Shown here: positions 13,944 to 26,632 of the stretch, piece after piece
How positions within the stretch are numbered: position 1 is the stretch's first letter
How the letters are laid out: every line of letters starts with the position of its first letter
Source: Sipunculus nudus
Lineage: Eukaryota > Annelida > Sipuncula > Golfingiida > Sipunculidae
Length of the DNA: 64,000 nt
Assembly: GCA_026874595.1 (NCBI GenBank)
Contig: CM049316.1
Location: 41,929,695-41,993,694, forward strand
Direction: 5' to 3'
Program-made: the position numbers and the translations under genes
Notes under the pieces: model-generated
The model's input: the letters and a program-made list of their open reading frames with translations, nothing else
The model's database searches: none
What the model was told of the DNA's origin: nothing

Positions 13944-15104
13944 TTTAAGCCGCAGGTGTAGCAGGCCAGAAAAGCCCCCCCCCCCGATTGTATACCCGGG
14001 TATAATCAGGCCTAGTCCAAACTTTACCCGGGGTATACAATGGGCCAGGCCAGGTTCTGGCCTAGTCCTTTTAATACCCCTCAGGCAAGATCGTAACCCC
14101 CCCCCCCGGCTGCTTTTAATAGCTGTGCTTTATAACTTAAACAATTGTAGATTTTTTACGAAATGAATCACGCCCTGTCAGCTTTTTATATTAGTTTTAT
14201 GTAATTATCGAGTTTAAGTGAATGATATCTTAGGCGATCGGTATAAAAGTGTGTATAATCGCGTTATAGTACATATCAGTGTCATGTCTTTGGATTTTCC
14301 GATACTATATCATCATCTGATATGAAACTCCCAGTTTATTCAAACCTTCCACAAAATATCCACATTTAAATGAACTCTAGCCGAAAATAGTAACACGATG
14401 TATAAAAAAATGCAAAAATTTATAAAAGTACAGTGCTGATGTAATTTCAATTGAATAAATTATGGCTTAAGAAAGTTACTAAATATGTTGTTCTCTATAG
14501 TTATTCCGTATCAATACTTATATTGTAAGTTTTGTCGTGACAGTGTCTGAAATAAACTTACACTTAAATTCACACATTTCTCTGATATCATGAATATCCA
14601 AATGGATGAATGATCTATGGTTTGGAGTAGCTCTTAATCCTGTTAATATGATATTTAATAATGCGTGGTGATAGGAAACAAATATTACAAATTATTTATA
14701 AGAATTAAGATTAGGTATGTATAAATACTGTTGATCAAATGGATCTCCACATCTGGCCTAATACAAGTCAATTTCTGTGATTGGCGCGAGGGGTATTTTT
14801 ACGTTTGTTAGGCGGCCGAGTCACGGAGTCGTACTCGAGGAACAACAGCTTGGCATAAACTTATTTATTACCGTAAACATAACAAACAGCAATAGTTCCG
14901 ATGCGACCACAAGGTGGCGCTCCAAATCAATACACTACAGTCCTCCACCTTTAAGTGTGTGATTAAGTATAAATTGGCCTGGAGGGGTATAAAACAGCCT
15001 AGGCCAGAATATACCCCTGGGTATATCCTGGCCTTGGCTGTAATATACCCTGGTATAAACTGGGCAGGTGGTATAATCTGGCCTGTTACACCGGCAGCTT
15101 TAGA
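13944..15104. mobile_element. Nonautonomous DNA element, ~1.16 kb with ~25-bp terminal inverted repeats
   Basis: The left end (aagccgcaggtgtagcaggcc) matches the reverse complement of the right end (aagctgccggtgtaacaggcc). Both subterminal regions carry repeated GGTATAATC/TATACCC and GGCCAGG palindromic motifs and poly-C tracts. No coding capacity is seen inside. The target duplication is unclear. A CTCF-like motif lies at 14907-14920. Confidence 0.65.
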
Positions 15105-15773
15105 AGGAGTTAGGGAATCAAGCAGACTTTGAAATACACAGAGACGAAAACATTACAGTGGTATAGTGATCTCCAGAAACGTCTTTAAATAAAACAACCC
15201 AAGGCGTATGGGAAATCCGAATATGCCGAGTAAGTGTTTGGGGCCGTTTCATTATCAATACATGTCAAACAGGACACTTCCCAGGGCCCAAAGCCTTAGG
15301 GGGGGCTCATGCAGCATGGTCTCCTGAATGATACATTGAAGATAAAGCCTTAAAAACAGTAACCGAACAAGTAAAGTCAAAAATGGGCTTCTACAGTGTT
15401 TAATGCATGCATCGATATCCCAGAAGAAAAAAAAATATGTCTTTACATGGATTTAAGTAAGGAATCATTGTTGCATATTTGATACTAACTGCTGTCCCTG
15501 GTGTTCGTTCTGTGCATGGGTCGAGTTCTGTATGTAAGTTTCATTATTAAATGAAAGAAGATTATTTATTTTTGGATACGTTGCATACAATCTTTTCGCA
15601 AATCAGAAAAATCTCAGATGTTTTAAATACATTTCATTTTTTTTTGTTCATATATGTTAAATTATTGAAAAGAACATAAATGTTCTTATATTCACATGCA
15701 GTTTTATTCAAGAATCTTTCTGTTTAACTCACCTTGTTCGGCGTAAAACAACAAACAATATATGTATATATAT

Positions 15774-16648
15774 TGTTACGGAACCTAATATCAACAGATC
15801 AGGTAGCCGTGACAAACATAAATTTTGTAATGGAGATAAAAAAATCAGATTCTGTAACACTAGGCAGCGTGAAATGTCTAGGGGAATGAATAAAGGAGTC
15901 AGTGTTTTTTTGTTAACAAATAATTATAATTTTATTCTTTAAAAAATCCTAACATTACAATAAACTAAATCAATACAATTTCACAGTATAACAACAGTAC
16001 AACAGCAAATCAATACAAGTATATAAATAAAGTGTACAGTACCTGGATGCCACCACTGTCACAGCGATATCAAGTCCTTTATAACGTACAACCCAGATGA
16101 ACAGTTCATATAAATCTTCTCAGAGAATAACAGTCCAGTTCATTCACAAAACCAATCCGTTGTAATCCCAAAGTCAAGTTCTTGTTATAATCCCGAAAGC
16201 AAACTGAAGACTTTATAAGATCCGTCACAAATTTAGAAGAAAATCTATAATTGCCGCACTTATCGGAAAGGTCTATAACTGACTTACACGCTTCTGTGTC
16301 CGCTGGAATATTTCTCTCCTCTCTCTTTGGCTCTAAAACAGGCCCTTTATATAACTTTTCACCTAAAGCTGAGAACTTTCCATTTCTCGAACAATCCAAA
16401 GAACTTAACATGATACACAGTACAAACGCCTTACAGGAAACATCTAGAACAACATCGCTATGTTTCTACATATCAGGGTTCACACGTGGGCCGGCCTGGC
16501 TCGGCCAGACGAGAAAGCCCCAGACTAGCATGACCGCTGTTTACACGTGAGACCCCACGCGTGGGCCGGGCTATACCGTCATAGCAACAGACAACGCTAG
16601 CGCTGAACAAACACACCGCTGCATACAATAAAAGAGACATCTATAACA
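15774..16648 (-). mobile_element. Candidate solo LTR, 875 bp
   Basis: The segment starts TGTTA and ends TAACA and is flanked by ATAT on both sides (a possible 4-bp duplication, though the flank is low complexity). On the minus strand there is a TATA box (TATATAAAG, near 16347) and about 400 bp later an AATAAA (near 15938), the expected U3-R order. No internal retroelement domain is adjacent, so it would be a solo LTR. Confidence 0.55.
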
Positions 16649-16770
16649 ATATATAAATAAATCTACAGGTTTCATGCAATAAACGACTCCTAGAGTGCTC
16701 TATGGATTTACACCAGAGCTACGAAACTGCATAGTCGGAAAAATGTCTGACAACACTTGATTCCCCTTTA

Positions 16771-16777
<7 letters not shown>

Positions 16778-16832
<55 letters not shown>

Positions 16833-16877
16833 CTCTGAAGAAAAACAACACTGTAAATTCACAACAGTCTGTTTCAC

Positions 16878-16928
<51 letters not shown>
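16778..16928. repeat. (TA)n and (AG)n microsatellites
   Basis: About 26 TA units (16779-16830), then about 60 bp of unique sequence, then about 20 AG units (16889-16928). Confidence 0.95.
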
Positions 16929-16931
<3 letters not shown>

Positions 16932-18687
16932 AACCGTCTCCTCTACATGCTCGTCAAAGCAAAATTTAGCATCACTGCAATGGTTTGCAAACAGGTGCGT
17001 TTCCAGCGACCAAGTCCCATTCTGGTTTGGTATATTATACCAAATATTATAATAAGCTAAAATGATTAAATAATAATCCGTCATTTTTTTTTGTTTGATA
17101 TTTTTTACAGCAAAAGAATTAAACAAAACCACGGAGTGACAGAAAAAGAGAACAACTCGGTTGTCGGAGATCGACTCCAAATAAATGGATACAAGCAAGT
17201 ACTTTTGGTTATTAAATTTAACGCCAGATGGCAGTACCAGCCGAGTGCTGCAACGTTTTGTTATCTCGCCAAAAGATAGAACTTCATTATTTTTGACGTT
17301 ACAAGATCTAAACATATGCTACAAAATATAAATAAAATATAAAAATATTGAATATAATATATTGTCACAATCAGCGAGTTCCTTGCAAAAGACATTTTTT
17401 TTTTACAAAATCACATAACTGTTTCACGCTGTAGGCGTGATTCAAATATACAGCTGTCGAGGCATTAGTGAGATCTAAAATAAACAATCATAAAATTCAA
17501 CATTTACTGCGTGTCAACTATCACGTCTTAACTGACAAAAATAAATTCTTGTAAGACCAGTTATATTTTTACCTTTAATATACCTTCAACAGATCAACTT
17601 CTTTCCCTTATTCATTTTATTTTTCTCAAGTCAGGATATTTCATACTAACAAATCTGAAAAATTGTACCCGCCGAAACGGAGTTTCGAGGATAATATGTT
17701 TTCACGTGGGTTCCGCCGCTGCTGTTACGTTCGTCTACTAAGAACTAAGTTAGTCTACTGAGACCACAGAGCATATTATTGGGTCACATTTGAGCTGGTG
17801 CCTAACAAAGATTGGTGGCGCTACCCACAATCCTTTTGCGTATACATTGAACACCCTTTTAGTGATAATAGCCGATATCTTATGAGGGATTCGATATATT
17901 GTACAAATAAGAGGGGGAGCCACCTATAGTCAAATATTGACCAATCCTTGCTTCTTGAGATACCTTGGAATCTCTGCTGTCACGCTAGGGAGACATGCAT
18001 TCATCTTAGTGGTTTGATTTGACTGCCTGATTTTTTTTAATGTCAATAGCTCATGGATACCTTAATTTCGTACTCGATCCTGGTGGCGCCAGCTACAATC
18101 GTGTTCGCATATCGTCCATCCTAAAATCTGTTTTGGATTAAAAGGACACATACCTAATAATGCCTTACATTTCGCATGCCCAAAGATCTTTTTATCTTGT
18201 ACACGTGGTGGTCCCACCTACATCTTTTGGCATCTCCTGTACCGTAAATTCGGAGGGCTGTTACGTCAGGACACATTCCATGCCTCACTTTTTTCAGGCC
18301 CCTGTGATTCAAAGGGTACGTACGATCGCTTGTCGACTGCAAATATTCTCGTTTAATGTTGTGATCAATACACGCAATATTGCAATATTGTAGGTCAATA
18401 TGAAAGTAAGATAAGAATTGCACATGTAGGATTTTTTTTCGTCCAAGTTTCATTACTGAAACTGTGTGGTCCACCAACCTCTCTCCTGTCCCACAACCGC
18501 AACCATGTGCACACTCTCACACAAAACACACGTACACATGGTTACACACATTAAAAGACAAGCTTTTGGTCTTGATCCCTATTTCTTTCCTGGTGTGCAC
18601 TTCAAGATCAAATAGTAATTAAGGTTTTAATAAATGTGGACCACATTTTCTGGTAGCAATATAACATAAGTTACTGGTAGAATAACT

Positions 18688-18690
<3 letters not shown>
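16929..18690. other. Unassigned sequence
   Basis: Nothing recognisable apart from scattered ggtggcgc motifs (17815, 18082). The open frame on the minus strand that enters the 16.8-kb microsatellites is not a gene. Confidence 0.4.

Positions 18691-18745
<55 letters not shown>
18691..18745. repeat. (TA)n microsatellite
   Basis: About 27 TA units just upstream of the hammerhead-like motif. Confidence 0.95.
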
Positions 18746-18754
<9 letters not shown>

Positions 18755-18805
18755 ACAGGATGAAGACCCCTTAGTGTTGACTAACTGTTTAATTCAACCA
18801 CGATC

Positions 18806-18832
18806 TTTCGAAGCTTATAGCTTCTTCATCAG
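18806..18832 (-). ncRNA. Hammerhead-ribozyme-like core (Penelope-element type)
   Basis: The minus strand reads CTGATGA, a spacer base, GAAGC-TATAA-GCTTC (a perfect 5-bp hairpin), then GAAA, the order CUGAUGA - stem II - GAAA of the hammerhead core. Such cores occur in the terminal repeats of Penelope-like retroelements. The stem III and cleavage-site part after GAAA (GATCGTGG) does not fit a canonical form, so this may be a degraded copy. No Penelope protein is seen nearby. Confidence 0.45.
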
Positions 18833-19294
18833 GTGTCAAGTGGAAAGGTATAGAAATCGGCTGTATATATATGTTAGATAAACAATTTCTAATGACTATA
18901 TGCATGGTATAGTGTAATGGATCTGTGATTGGCTACTCTGAATGTGTACCATGTTGACCCAGGTTCCGAGTGTGTCATTGTTATTTACCCATAACGCTAG
19001 GTTATGAGTGTCCCGGTTATGTTGAGTTCATGTCCTCTGACACAATAAAGGTTTGAAGTTCATTATGCTCATCGGCTTAATGTTGATGATGATTGAGGAC
19101 TAATGTGGTGGCGATCTGGTTGTGCAAGTCCATGATTATGAATAGAAATAATCCATATATAAATGGTATATTAAATGATATATTAAATAGTCTCAGAAAG
19201 TTTACGTATAAGATGATGACGTTTGTCGATTACTTGCTATTATTATTGTCATCCTGTTATCTATACACTAAGAGACTAACACGGCTACACGCAT

Positions 19295-19361
<67 letters not shown>

Positions 19362-19363
<2 letters not shown>

Positions 19364-19494
19364 GAGTATATTGCAGTATATACGTATGGAAGTATATTGT
19401 AGTTATATATGTATGGGGGTATATTGCAGTTTTTTATGTATGGAAGTATATTGCATGCAGTTATATATGTATGGGAGTATATTGCAGTTATATA
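19362..19494. repeat. Minisatellite, ~30-bp unit (tatgggagtatattgcagt)
   Basis: About five copies of gtatgggagtatattgcagttatat directly after a long (TA)n tract (19296-19361). Open frames here are low-complexity artefacts. Confidence 0.8.
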
Positions 19495-19699
19495 AACACA
19501 TAATTTCAAGGTTACGGATCCGGTCTCCAATTCCTCGGTTCGGGCTCGGATCAGATGAGATCTCCGTCTTGGATTTCGGTCTACAACCTATATATATATA
19601 TATATATGTTATATATATATATGTTCAGGATTCGGGTATATTTTCTTTGTCTCACATTAGGTGTTCTCGACTACATCACTGACAAACACAAATACGCGA

Positions 19700-20879
19700 T
19701 GTCCGGATGAAATCCCACAGTTCATTTAGGGTAGAGGATTAAAGGAAACTTTTTTTTCCTAATTTTTAACATTCCACGTATGATGTGCAATTTGACCGAC
19801 GCCATGACAAATTATCTTTAAGTGCGTTGTATGAGACACGATATCGACCAGTTTATAAGTACAGACAGTGCGAATATACGGCCTTGAGTGCAAAATTGAT
19901 CATCTTGAGCACATATAATGATTAACAAGCCCACATAAAGGACCCCATACTGTGGGAAACAGTTCAATTATACCCTTTACATCCTCAAACGGGCATAACG
20001 ATACCTTATTGTGACTTTGATAGAGAGAATTATCTTGTGTTCGCTGCGGTTCGCATTAAAGTTCGTTTGATGTTTCAGCCAAAGTATATAAAAAGGCAAT
20101 GTTTGCCGTATATATGCGTATTGTTGCGTCATTCTTTCCAGCGCTAATTTGATTCCGCCATTATAATACACGTTTAAGATTCCTTAGTTCACTCCTGGGA
20201 TATAGGATGGTTTCCAAGGCAACAGTCACGTACTGTAATTATACCTAGAAGGGCCACGATAATTCAATTTACGAGCCGGTTCACTGAAGAAAGTGATGTC
20301 TTAATGTTGTTGTACGGTGGTAGATCTGATTTCGACTTGATTAGGTTTTCATGCAGAACTACTTTATTGCCTAATTAGTGTTTCCAATTAAAGCCAGCAG
20401 AGTAAAATCTCACGATTGGGAGCGACCTGACAACTAAAAATGAAACACCTAATTTTTTACATCTTTCGTTACTTAATAAATGATCAAATCTTGATCAAAA
20501 TAAGCTCAGAGGGTAATATAAAATCATGTTACCAATGATTGTAATAAAAAAGAACGTATAATGAATAAGTCGTTACCATTTTCTTAATGTTATATATTGC
20601 TTAAAAACCTTACCACCATTATAATCAGCCAAGATCTCAGCGAACGTCTTGAGTACCCTTTATTTGAAGGCAGCTATCGACCAATGACATACATATTAAA
20701 TCATGCCCAAAGACTTTGCATGGAATATCGTAAAAGACAGCCATTACTGAATGCCATGCAGGTATACAATTTATATCAATCTTATAATATTATCTCATGA
20801 GATGTTGGTTGATTATACAGAAAAGCAGAAGTGAACAAACTAGAGACCCAAGGGTCTCGACGCTCAGCTAAATCTGTCT
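19700..20879. other. Unassigned non-coding sequence
   Basis: No domain, RNA gene or repeat recognised. Confidence 0.4.
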
Positions 20880-22170
20880 TTTAAGATATTTTATGACCTT
20901 TTTTTTCAAAATGTTGGTCCTGTGACCTTGACCCTTGACCTTGTGACCTTAAAATGTAAGAACTTACTATCCTTGAACTTACATCATTTTGATTTACATA
21001 GCAATCCTTTGAAAAAAGTTGGTTCAGTCACCTTGACCTGCGACCAGGTATCTTTAAATCTACAACTTCTTCCACTTTGGGCATGTAAGCTATACACACT
21101 CTTTTAACAGTTATGGGTGCTGTGACCTTTACCTTTGACTTCGTGACCCCGAAATCAAAATGATTCCGACTTAAGAGGTGATCGTTAAATAAATCGAGTT
21201 TGAAGCCGATCTATTCATCGAATCTATTGCCAATAAACTATTTTGTAAATTGACGGATCCTGTGACCTTGATATTTGACTCTGCAACCCCAAAATCGAAA
21301 AGAATCTCTAACTTTTGGCAGAAAGATGGAAGGTTTATGATAAAAGGTTTGGCTAAAAATGCATGCTAAATCCCTTTTAATGAAGTGGGTCAAGTAACCT
21401 AGAGTTTTGCCCTCATGACCCCAAATCAATAGGATCTTTCTCTAGTGGAGGGCTATAAATTTTGAAACCAATATTTCAATGCAAACTGGAGTTATCATCT
21501 AGAAACAAATTTGTGGACAGATGGCCCCTGTGACCTGACCTTTGACCCCAAAATCAATTAGATTCTTACCCTATTGGTAGATCAGCTATGTGTGCTAGAT
21601 GGAAGGTTTGGGATGAAACGTTGGCTTAAAATGCATCGACAATCTTTTTAAATAAGTGGGTCTTGTTACCTTGACCTCTGGACCCAAAAATCAACAGGAT
21701 TCTTATGGTGGGCCACATATGTCAAGTTTGAAATCCAGATGTCAAACCAAACTGGGGTTATCATCCGGAAACGAATTTGTGGTGGGACGGACGGACAGCC
21801 GAACAGACGGATAGACAGGGTGATAACTATAAGGCACCCGCTTATGATCAATAAACACACTATTTTTGGGACACCAGATAAAACCACAACTCAGATATCC
21901 CTACTGACATGATTGCTGTCATTTGGCGGTAAAAAAATAAAAAAAATTGTAAAAATCAGAGAAAATACAGGTGGCACCATCAGTTTTCAGGATCTCATAT
22001 ACAACACTGGTCATAGTCAATATTCAAGGTAAGATTCATGGCAATCCATGCACTCATTATCAAGATACTGGAGGATTTGTATCAATTATTTTAATTATTC
22101 TGGGGGATACGTATGAGCCTCATAGCTCGGAGGATATAGGTCGAAGTGACATATTTTCAGGGTTCCAAGA
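20880..22170. repeat. Dispersed repeat, TGACCTTGACCTTTGACC family, diverged copy
   Basis: Several degenerate ~290-bp units (tgtgaccttgacctttgacc.. ccaaaatcaatagg.. agttatcatctggaaac..). Units end in a 'ggacggacagccgaacagacgg' stretch and then a 'gggggatacgtatgagcctcatagctcggaggatatagg' type unit. Short open frames such as one at 21666-21887 are translations of this repeat. Confidence 0.8.
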
Positions 22171-22849
22171 TTTTTTTTACTATATAAAGAAAGCGTCTAT
22201 ACGTATCCGACAATGTCGGCTGCGGAGCATGAGAGTCTGCCTATATAGACTTTTCACATTCTGAACCTTGCGCAGCCGACATTGGTAAAACTGTCGCTTA
22301 TATCCCTGAAAACTTTGGAAATATTAATATTTTTATACAAAGCTCTAAACAACAAAATGTATTCATTTCATTTGTATAAGGCCTACAGGCTTAATGCGAA
22401 CCTGTGCAATTGGACATACACCAGGTATAATGCTTCCATGCTGGACCATTACTTTTCAAGTACATTTGTAACATGTATATGAACAATGCATGTACTAAAC
22501 AGTTTGAACAAGAAACAATAACACATACATCACTGCTGAAATTCTGGCATAGGTGCACACAACACAAAAATGATTGTAGCTGGCACCAACAATCTTGTAT
22601 ACAATGAAGCTATCAAAGATATATACATATGCCCAATTTCAGACTAATATGTCAAACCCCTCCTCAGAAATAAATAGGGACATACACTGTGCAAAAATTA
22701 TTGTAGGTGGCAATAAGCAGGCCAATACACTGTGCATAAGTCATTGTAGTTGGCAAAACCTGTCTTGGAACGAGAAAGCCATCAATGACGTACAGACAGG
22801 TCAAAATATTAGGTCAATGCATCAAACTTCCCTTGAGTTTGATGAACTG

Positions 22850-24777
22850 GGCTGACCAGGCTTAGGTGAGAAAGGCTGTTGCCCGGAGTGAACTGTGACA
22901 AATTGCTGGCTCAAGCTACAGCATTGAGTGGACTCTTTACCTGCACCTGGCTAGTCTAAGTGAACCTTTGACCTTTACCTGGCTGCACTGAGTGAACTCT
23001 TGACCTGTTGCATAATCTGACACAGTTGGCAGTCTGCCAAAGCTATAAACAGATCTAGGCTGAACTTTGGTGCCAAATCTGATGCAGTGGGCAGTCTGTC
23101 AAAGCTATAAATAGAATGCAGCTACTGCACTGAGTGAACTCTTGACCTATACCTTGCTATAGGTATTTAGCTATTTATAGAGCTGACATAATCTTTGCTG
23201 ATGGCCGACATCCAGCCATTGGCAAATCTTGGCAATCTGCCAATGGTAAACCAAGTGCTGCCACCTGTACACAAAAGTGGTCCCTACTTGAAATACCTTT
23301 CAAATACATTTTCCAAATACAAAATGCTTTTCAGCTGACTTTTAATAAAAAAGAAATTAGGAATATATGAAAAATTACTACAGATGCATATTGAATGCAA
23401 AATTACAATACGGATACGTCTCACTGATGGCAAGTTGAGTATGAATACCAGTTATTTATAATCCATGTACAGTCGTGATTGTTAACATTGCCTGACATGA
23501 GGAATATCTAAAATCATAAATCCACATTTTTTAAAGGCTTTTAAAAAACATTCTTGTCAATATTTACCATAGATAACCCGAAATCTAAATGTCTAGAGGC
23601 ATGAGGTAACGGATGCTGATAAACTGGTGCCAGGCTAGATATATCTACTTCACACAGCTAACATATATGGTTAAATGACTCCATTCAATCTTTATAATTC
23701 AGCCAAAATTCATTCTTTGGAACCTTAAAGACAATTATTATTATAAGAATTATTCAGGTGATAATTCTTGTAAAATATTAAACAAATTGGCCTCATTGGC
23801 ATCAGTCGAAAGTCTTTTTGAAGGTTTATAACTCATATAGGAAAATACAGCAAAATGCCTAAGTTCAACTTCCCGTAACTCGGCCAAAAATCACTGAACC
23901 AAAACCATTTGAACAAACTTGAATTATCAACATCTGAGGATAATTAATGTGTGAGATTTAAGAATTTGGCCCAGTGGTTTTTTGAGAAAAAGATCTTTGT
24001 AGCCACTGAGCTGAAATGAGCTGTTATGGCATATGACTAAATTCAGCTTCCCATAACTTGGCCAAAAGTCACTGAACTGAGACCATTTGAACAAACTTCA
24101 GAAAGCACTACCCTATAGGATCATTTCTGTGCGATATTAAACAATTTGGCCATATGGTTTCAGTGAAGAAACTTTTTGTAGCCCTCAGTAAGATACGGGC
24201 ACTGATGACCCCCGTACAAAAAAGGCCGATGCAGGTGGCGCCATCAATACCGAAATTTCAGATATGTCCTGTGTGACCAACATTGGCATAAAATTTGGTG
24301 ATGATAGCTCCAGCCGTTTCTGATTTTTAAATTTTAATATGCTTTTTTTGACAGATGACAAAGTTCAACCTCCTGTTACTCAGCCAAAAATCCCCGGACT
24401 GGAATGATTCGAACAAACTTGAGAGAGATTGTTCCAGGGATCATTTCTGTGAAATATTGGACAATCTGGCTGAACAGTTTCGGAGAAGAAGATTTTAAAA
24501 GTTTTTTTTTTTAGCTTTTTCCTTATAAAATCTAAGAAAATGCAGTTAGCCGAAGACCAGTTTCGGAGAAGAAGATTTTAAACTTTTTTTTTAGCTTTTC
24601 CCCTGTAAAATCTAAGAAAATGCAGTTAGCCGAAAAATAAGCAAAATCTGATAGAGGTTTTTAGATGACTAATTTTTTTTGCATAAAATTTGGTGATGCT
24701 AACTCCTGCCGTTTTCAAGATAGTATGGGTTTATGTACAGACGACGGACGACGCCACGCCATCGCATAAGCTCACAG
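22850..24777. repeat. Dispersed repeat block, 'aactcggccaaaaatcactgaac' family
   Basis: Three imperfect units of a 150-240 bp motif (cccgtaactcggccaaaaatc.., gaacaaacttgagagag.., tttcggagaagaagatttt), ending in acgacggacgacgccacgcc and ataagctcacagg. The same family recurs at 61330-62360. The stretch 22850-23280 has related 'actgagtgaactcttgacct' repeats that also occur near 61650. Confidence 0.75.
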
Positions 24778-24782
24778 GTTGG

Positions 24783-25902
24783 TGTCACCAGACAATAGGT
24801 GACAATATATACGGTGTTTTGTATCATGGTTTAACGAAGTCTGTTCTCTATTGATATTGGCGTGAAGCGTCATCCTAAAGCGTTGACAGGTCTTGATTGT
24901 ATATATATATTGTGTATTCTTGTATGAAATCCCATCGGCTATCAGCTGATTTATCCGTGTCACGCATCGTGTGTGGGTCGCCATGGTGACGCTAACAGTC
25001 AAACTAGGTCACATATATCCTTATATGGGACACTTGAGAAATAAGCCAATCAGAGAACCGGATTGCCGTACACAGTGAACAGGCGATTGTGACGTCAGAC
25101 TTCAAGAAGAGACGCTGAATGTTGATTGAGTTGGGTCTTGAAGCTTGAGGTGGCAGCACGCATGAACGGGAGTAGGAACATTGAAACGCCAGGAACGGCA
25201 TAGAAGCAAGCTTCTACATGAGGCAAGGACCCAGCTCATGAGAACTCAGCCGTGCTGCCGACGGAGCTTCGTATTGGCGATAAAGTGAGAGAGCGCGCTC
25301 GTCACCTGCCGGCCTAGTTCAGCTTGACCTAGAAACATAACCGCCGTAAGCCGTGAAACCATTACTACACGAGCAAGGTCAAGGACTCTAAGCTCTACGT
25401 AAACAAAGAGCGCTATTGCATTCATGTGAACGTAAACCTACCCGGGTCGCTGACAAGCAAGATCAGTTGAAGATCGCTAAACTCAGAAAGACTATATGCT
25501 GCTAACCATACGCTAGATTCTACACAAAACAGTAACCAGAGATCTCTGAAGGAACTGGACTTTATTGGTTTTTATACAAACCACGGACTCATTAAATATC
25601 CTGTATTTTTAATGTGAAGGACTGTCGTATTGACACATCAACGCACACACACATCTACATCTTTGTAAGTATTGTCTTGAATTATATTGTGAATTTAACC
25701 TGATGTCTCATAGTTTCTATTGATCTGGGTGTATGATTGTCTGGTATTTTTATACACGTCCTTAAAAGAACCTGGAAATGTCACCTGTAATGATTGGGAT
25801 CTAATTTCTTGATTAATGAAATCAAGTGGCGAGCGTTAACCCATCCTATTGTTTTATAGGATATATCCGTTGTAAAGTTATCACGTTAAGTTAGCGGTGA
25901 CA
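24783..25902. mobile_element. Solo LTR, 1,120 bp, with perfect 5-bp target duplication
   Basis: It starts TGTCACC and ends GGTGACA (7-bp inverted termini) and is flanked by GTTGG at 24778-24782 and 25903-25907. Removing it restores the tail of a dispersed repeat (ataagctcacaggttggctaaaaat). An uninterrupted relative is seen at about 61440-61466 (ataagctcacagattcgctaaaaat). It is GC-richer than its flanks. No gag/pol is next to it. Confidence 0.75.
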
Positions 25903-26061
25903 GTTGGCTAAAAATATAAGTAAACTACCTGTTTTCTATTTGACTTGTGTTATAACTTCTTATTTCAAGCATGTTCTGTTATTTCAAGCATTTTTTATTA
26001 GACCCAAGCAACCCCCCCCCCCACATACACACATTATAGTAAATCTAGAATTCTGACCTGC

Positions 26062-26632
26062 TTTAAGCTTCGGTCACAACCGGGATACGGTCGCCGTACG
26101 GCGGGCGTTTTGGGCTATTCCGTGCGGTTGATGTACGGCTACCCTGCGTTTTTCGAAGGCCGTAGGGACTCCGCAACGACCGTAACTGACATAAGCGCAA
26201 GCGCTTAAGTTGATGCGGCGGCCGTGCATCAGGCAGCCACCTTCGGCCTCCGTACGGGCACCGTACAGTAGACGTACGGATGTCGTAGGATGCCCGTGCG
26301 ATTTTTAACGCCTCTTCGGCTACCCGAAAGACGTACGGTGTACCTGCGGCTCTCGTAATGAGTCTTTGCGGCTTCCGCAAGGTTAGCTTGCGGCGTCCGC
26401 AGGGTTGGCTCACGTTACCGTGCGAAGGCCGTGAGAATGAGGAAGACACCTTGCGGTTGCCGCACGTCGGCCGCATAAGTATTCCTGCGGTTTCAAAAAC
26501 CTACCGGTGATCTACGGTGTGCGGTGACTGCTGCGGGTTGTGACCGAGGCTTATGTATTCCTGCGGCCCCAAAAACCGTACGGTACTCTACGGTGTGCGG
26601 TGACCGCAGCGGGTTGTGACCGAGGCTTTATA
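26062..26632. mobile_element. GC-rich nonautonomous TIR element, 571 bp
   Basis: The left end (aagcttcggtcacaaccggg) is the inverted repeat of the right end (cgggttgtgaccgaggctt). The interior is GC-rich and packed with ccgtacgg, gcggcgtccgcagg and similar short palindromes, unlike the surrounding AT-rich DNA. The right end is tandemly duplicated: cgggttgtgaccgaggctt recurs at about 26534-26552. Open frames through it are by-products of low AT content. Confidence 0.7.

Noticed and set aside
16719-17315. 198-codon minus-strand open frame, the longest in the window
   Set aside because: A large part is translation of (TA)n and (AG)n microsatellites; the rest shows no domain.
26063-26476. 137-codon minus-strand open frame, arginine- and proline-rich
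   Set aside because: It lies inside the GC-rich TIR element, where low AT content removes stops; the residues follow the short DNA repeats.
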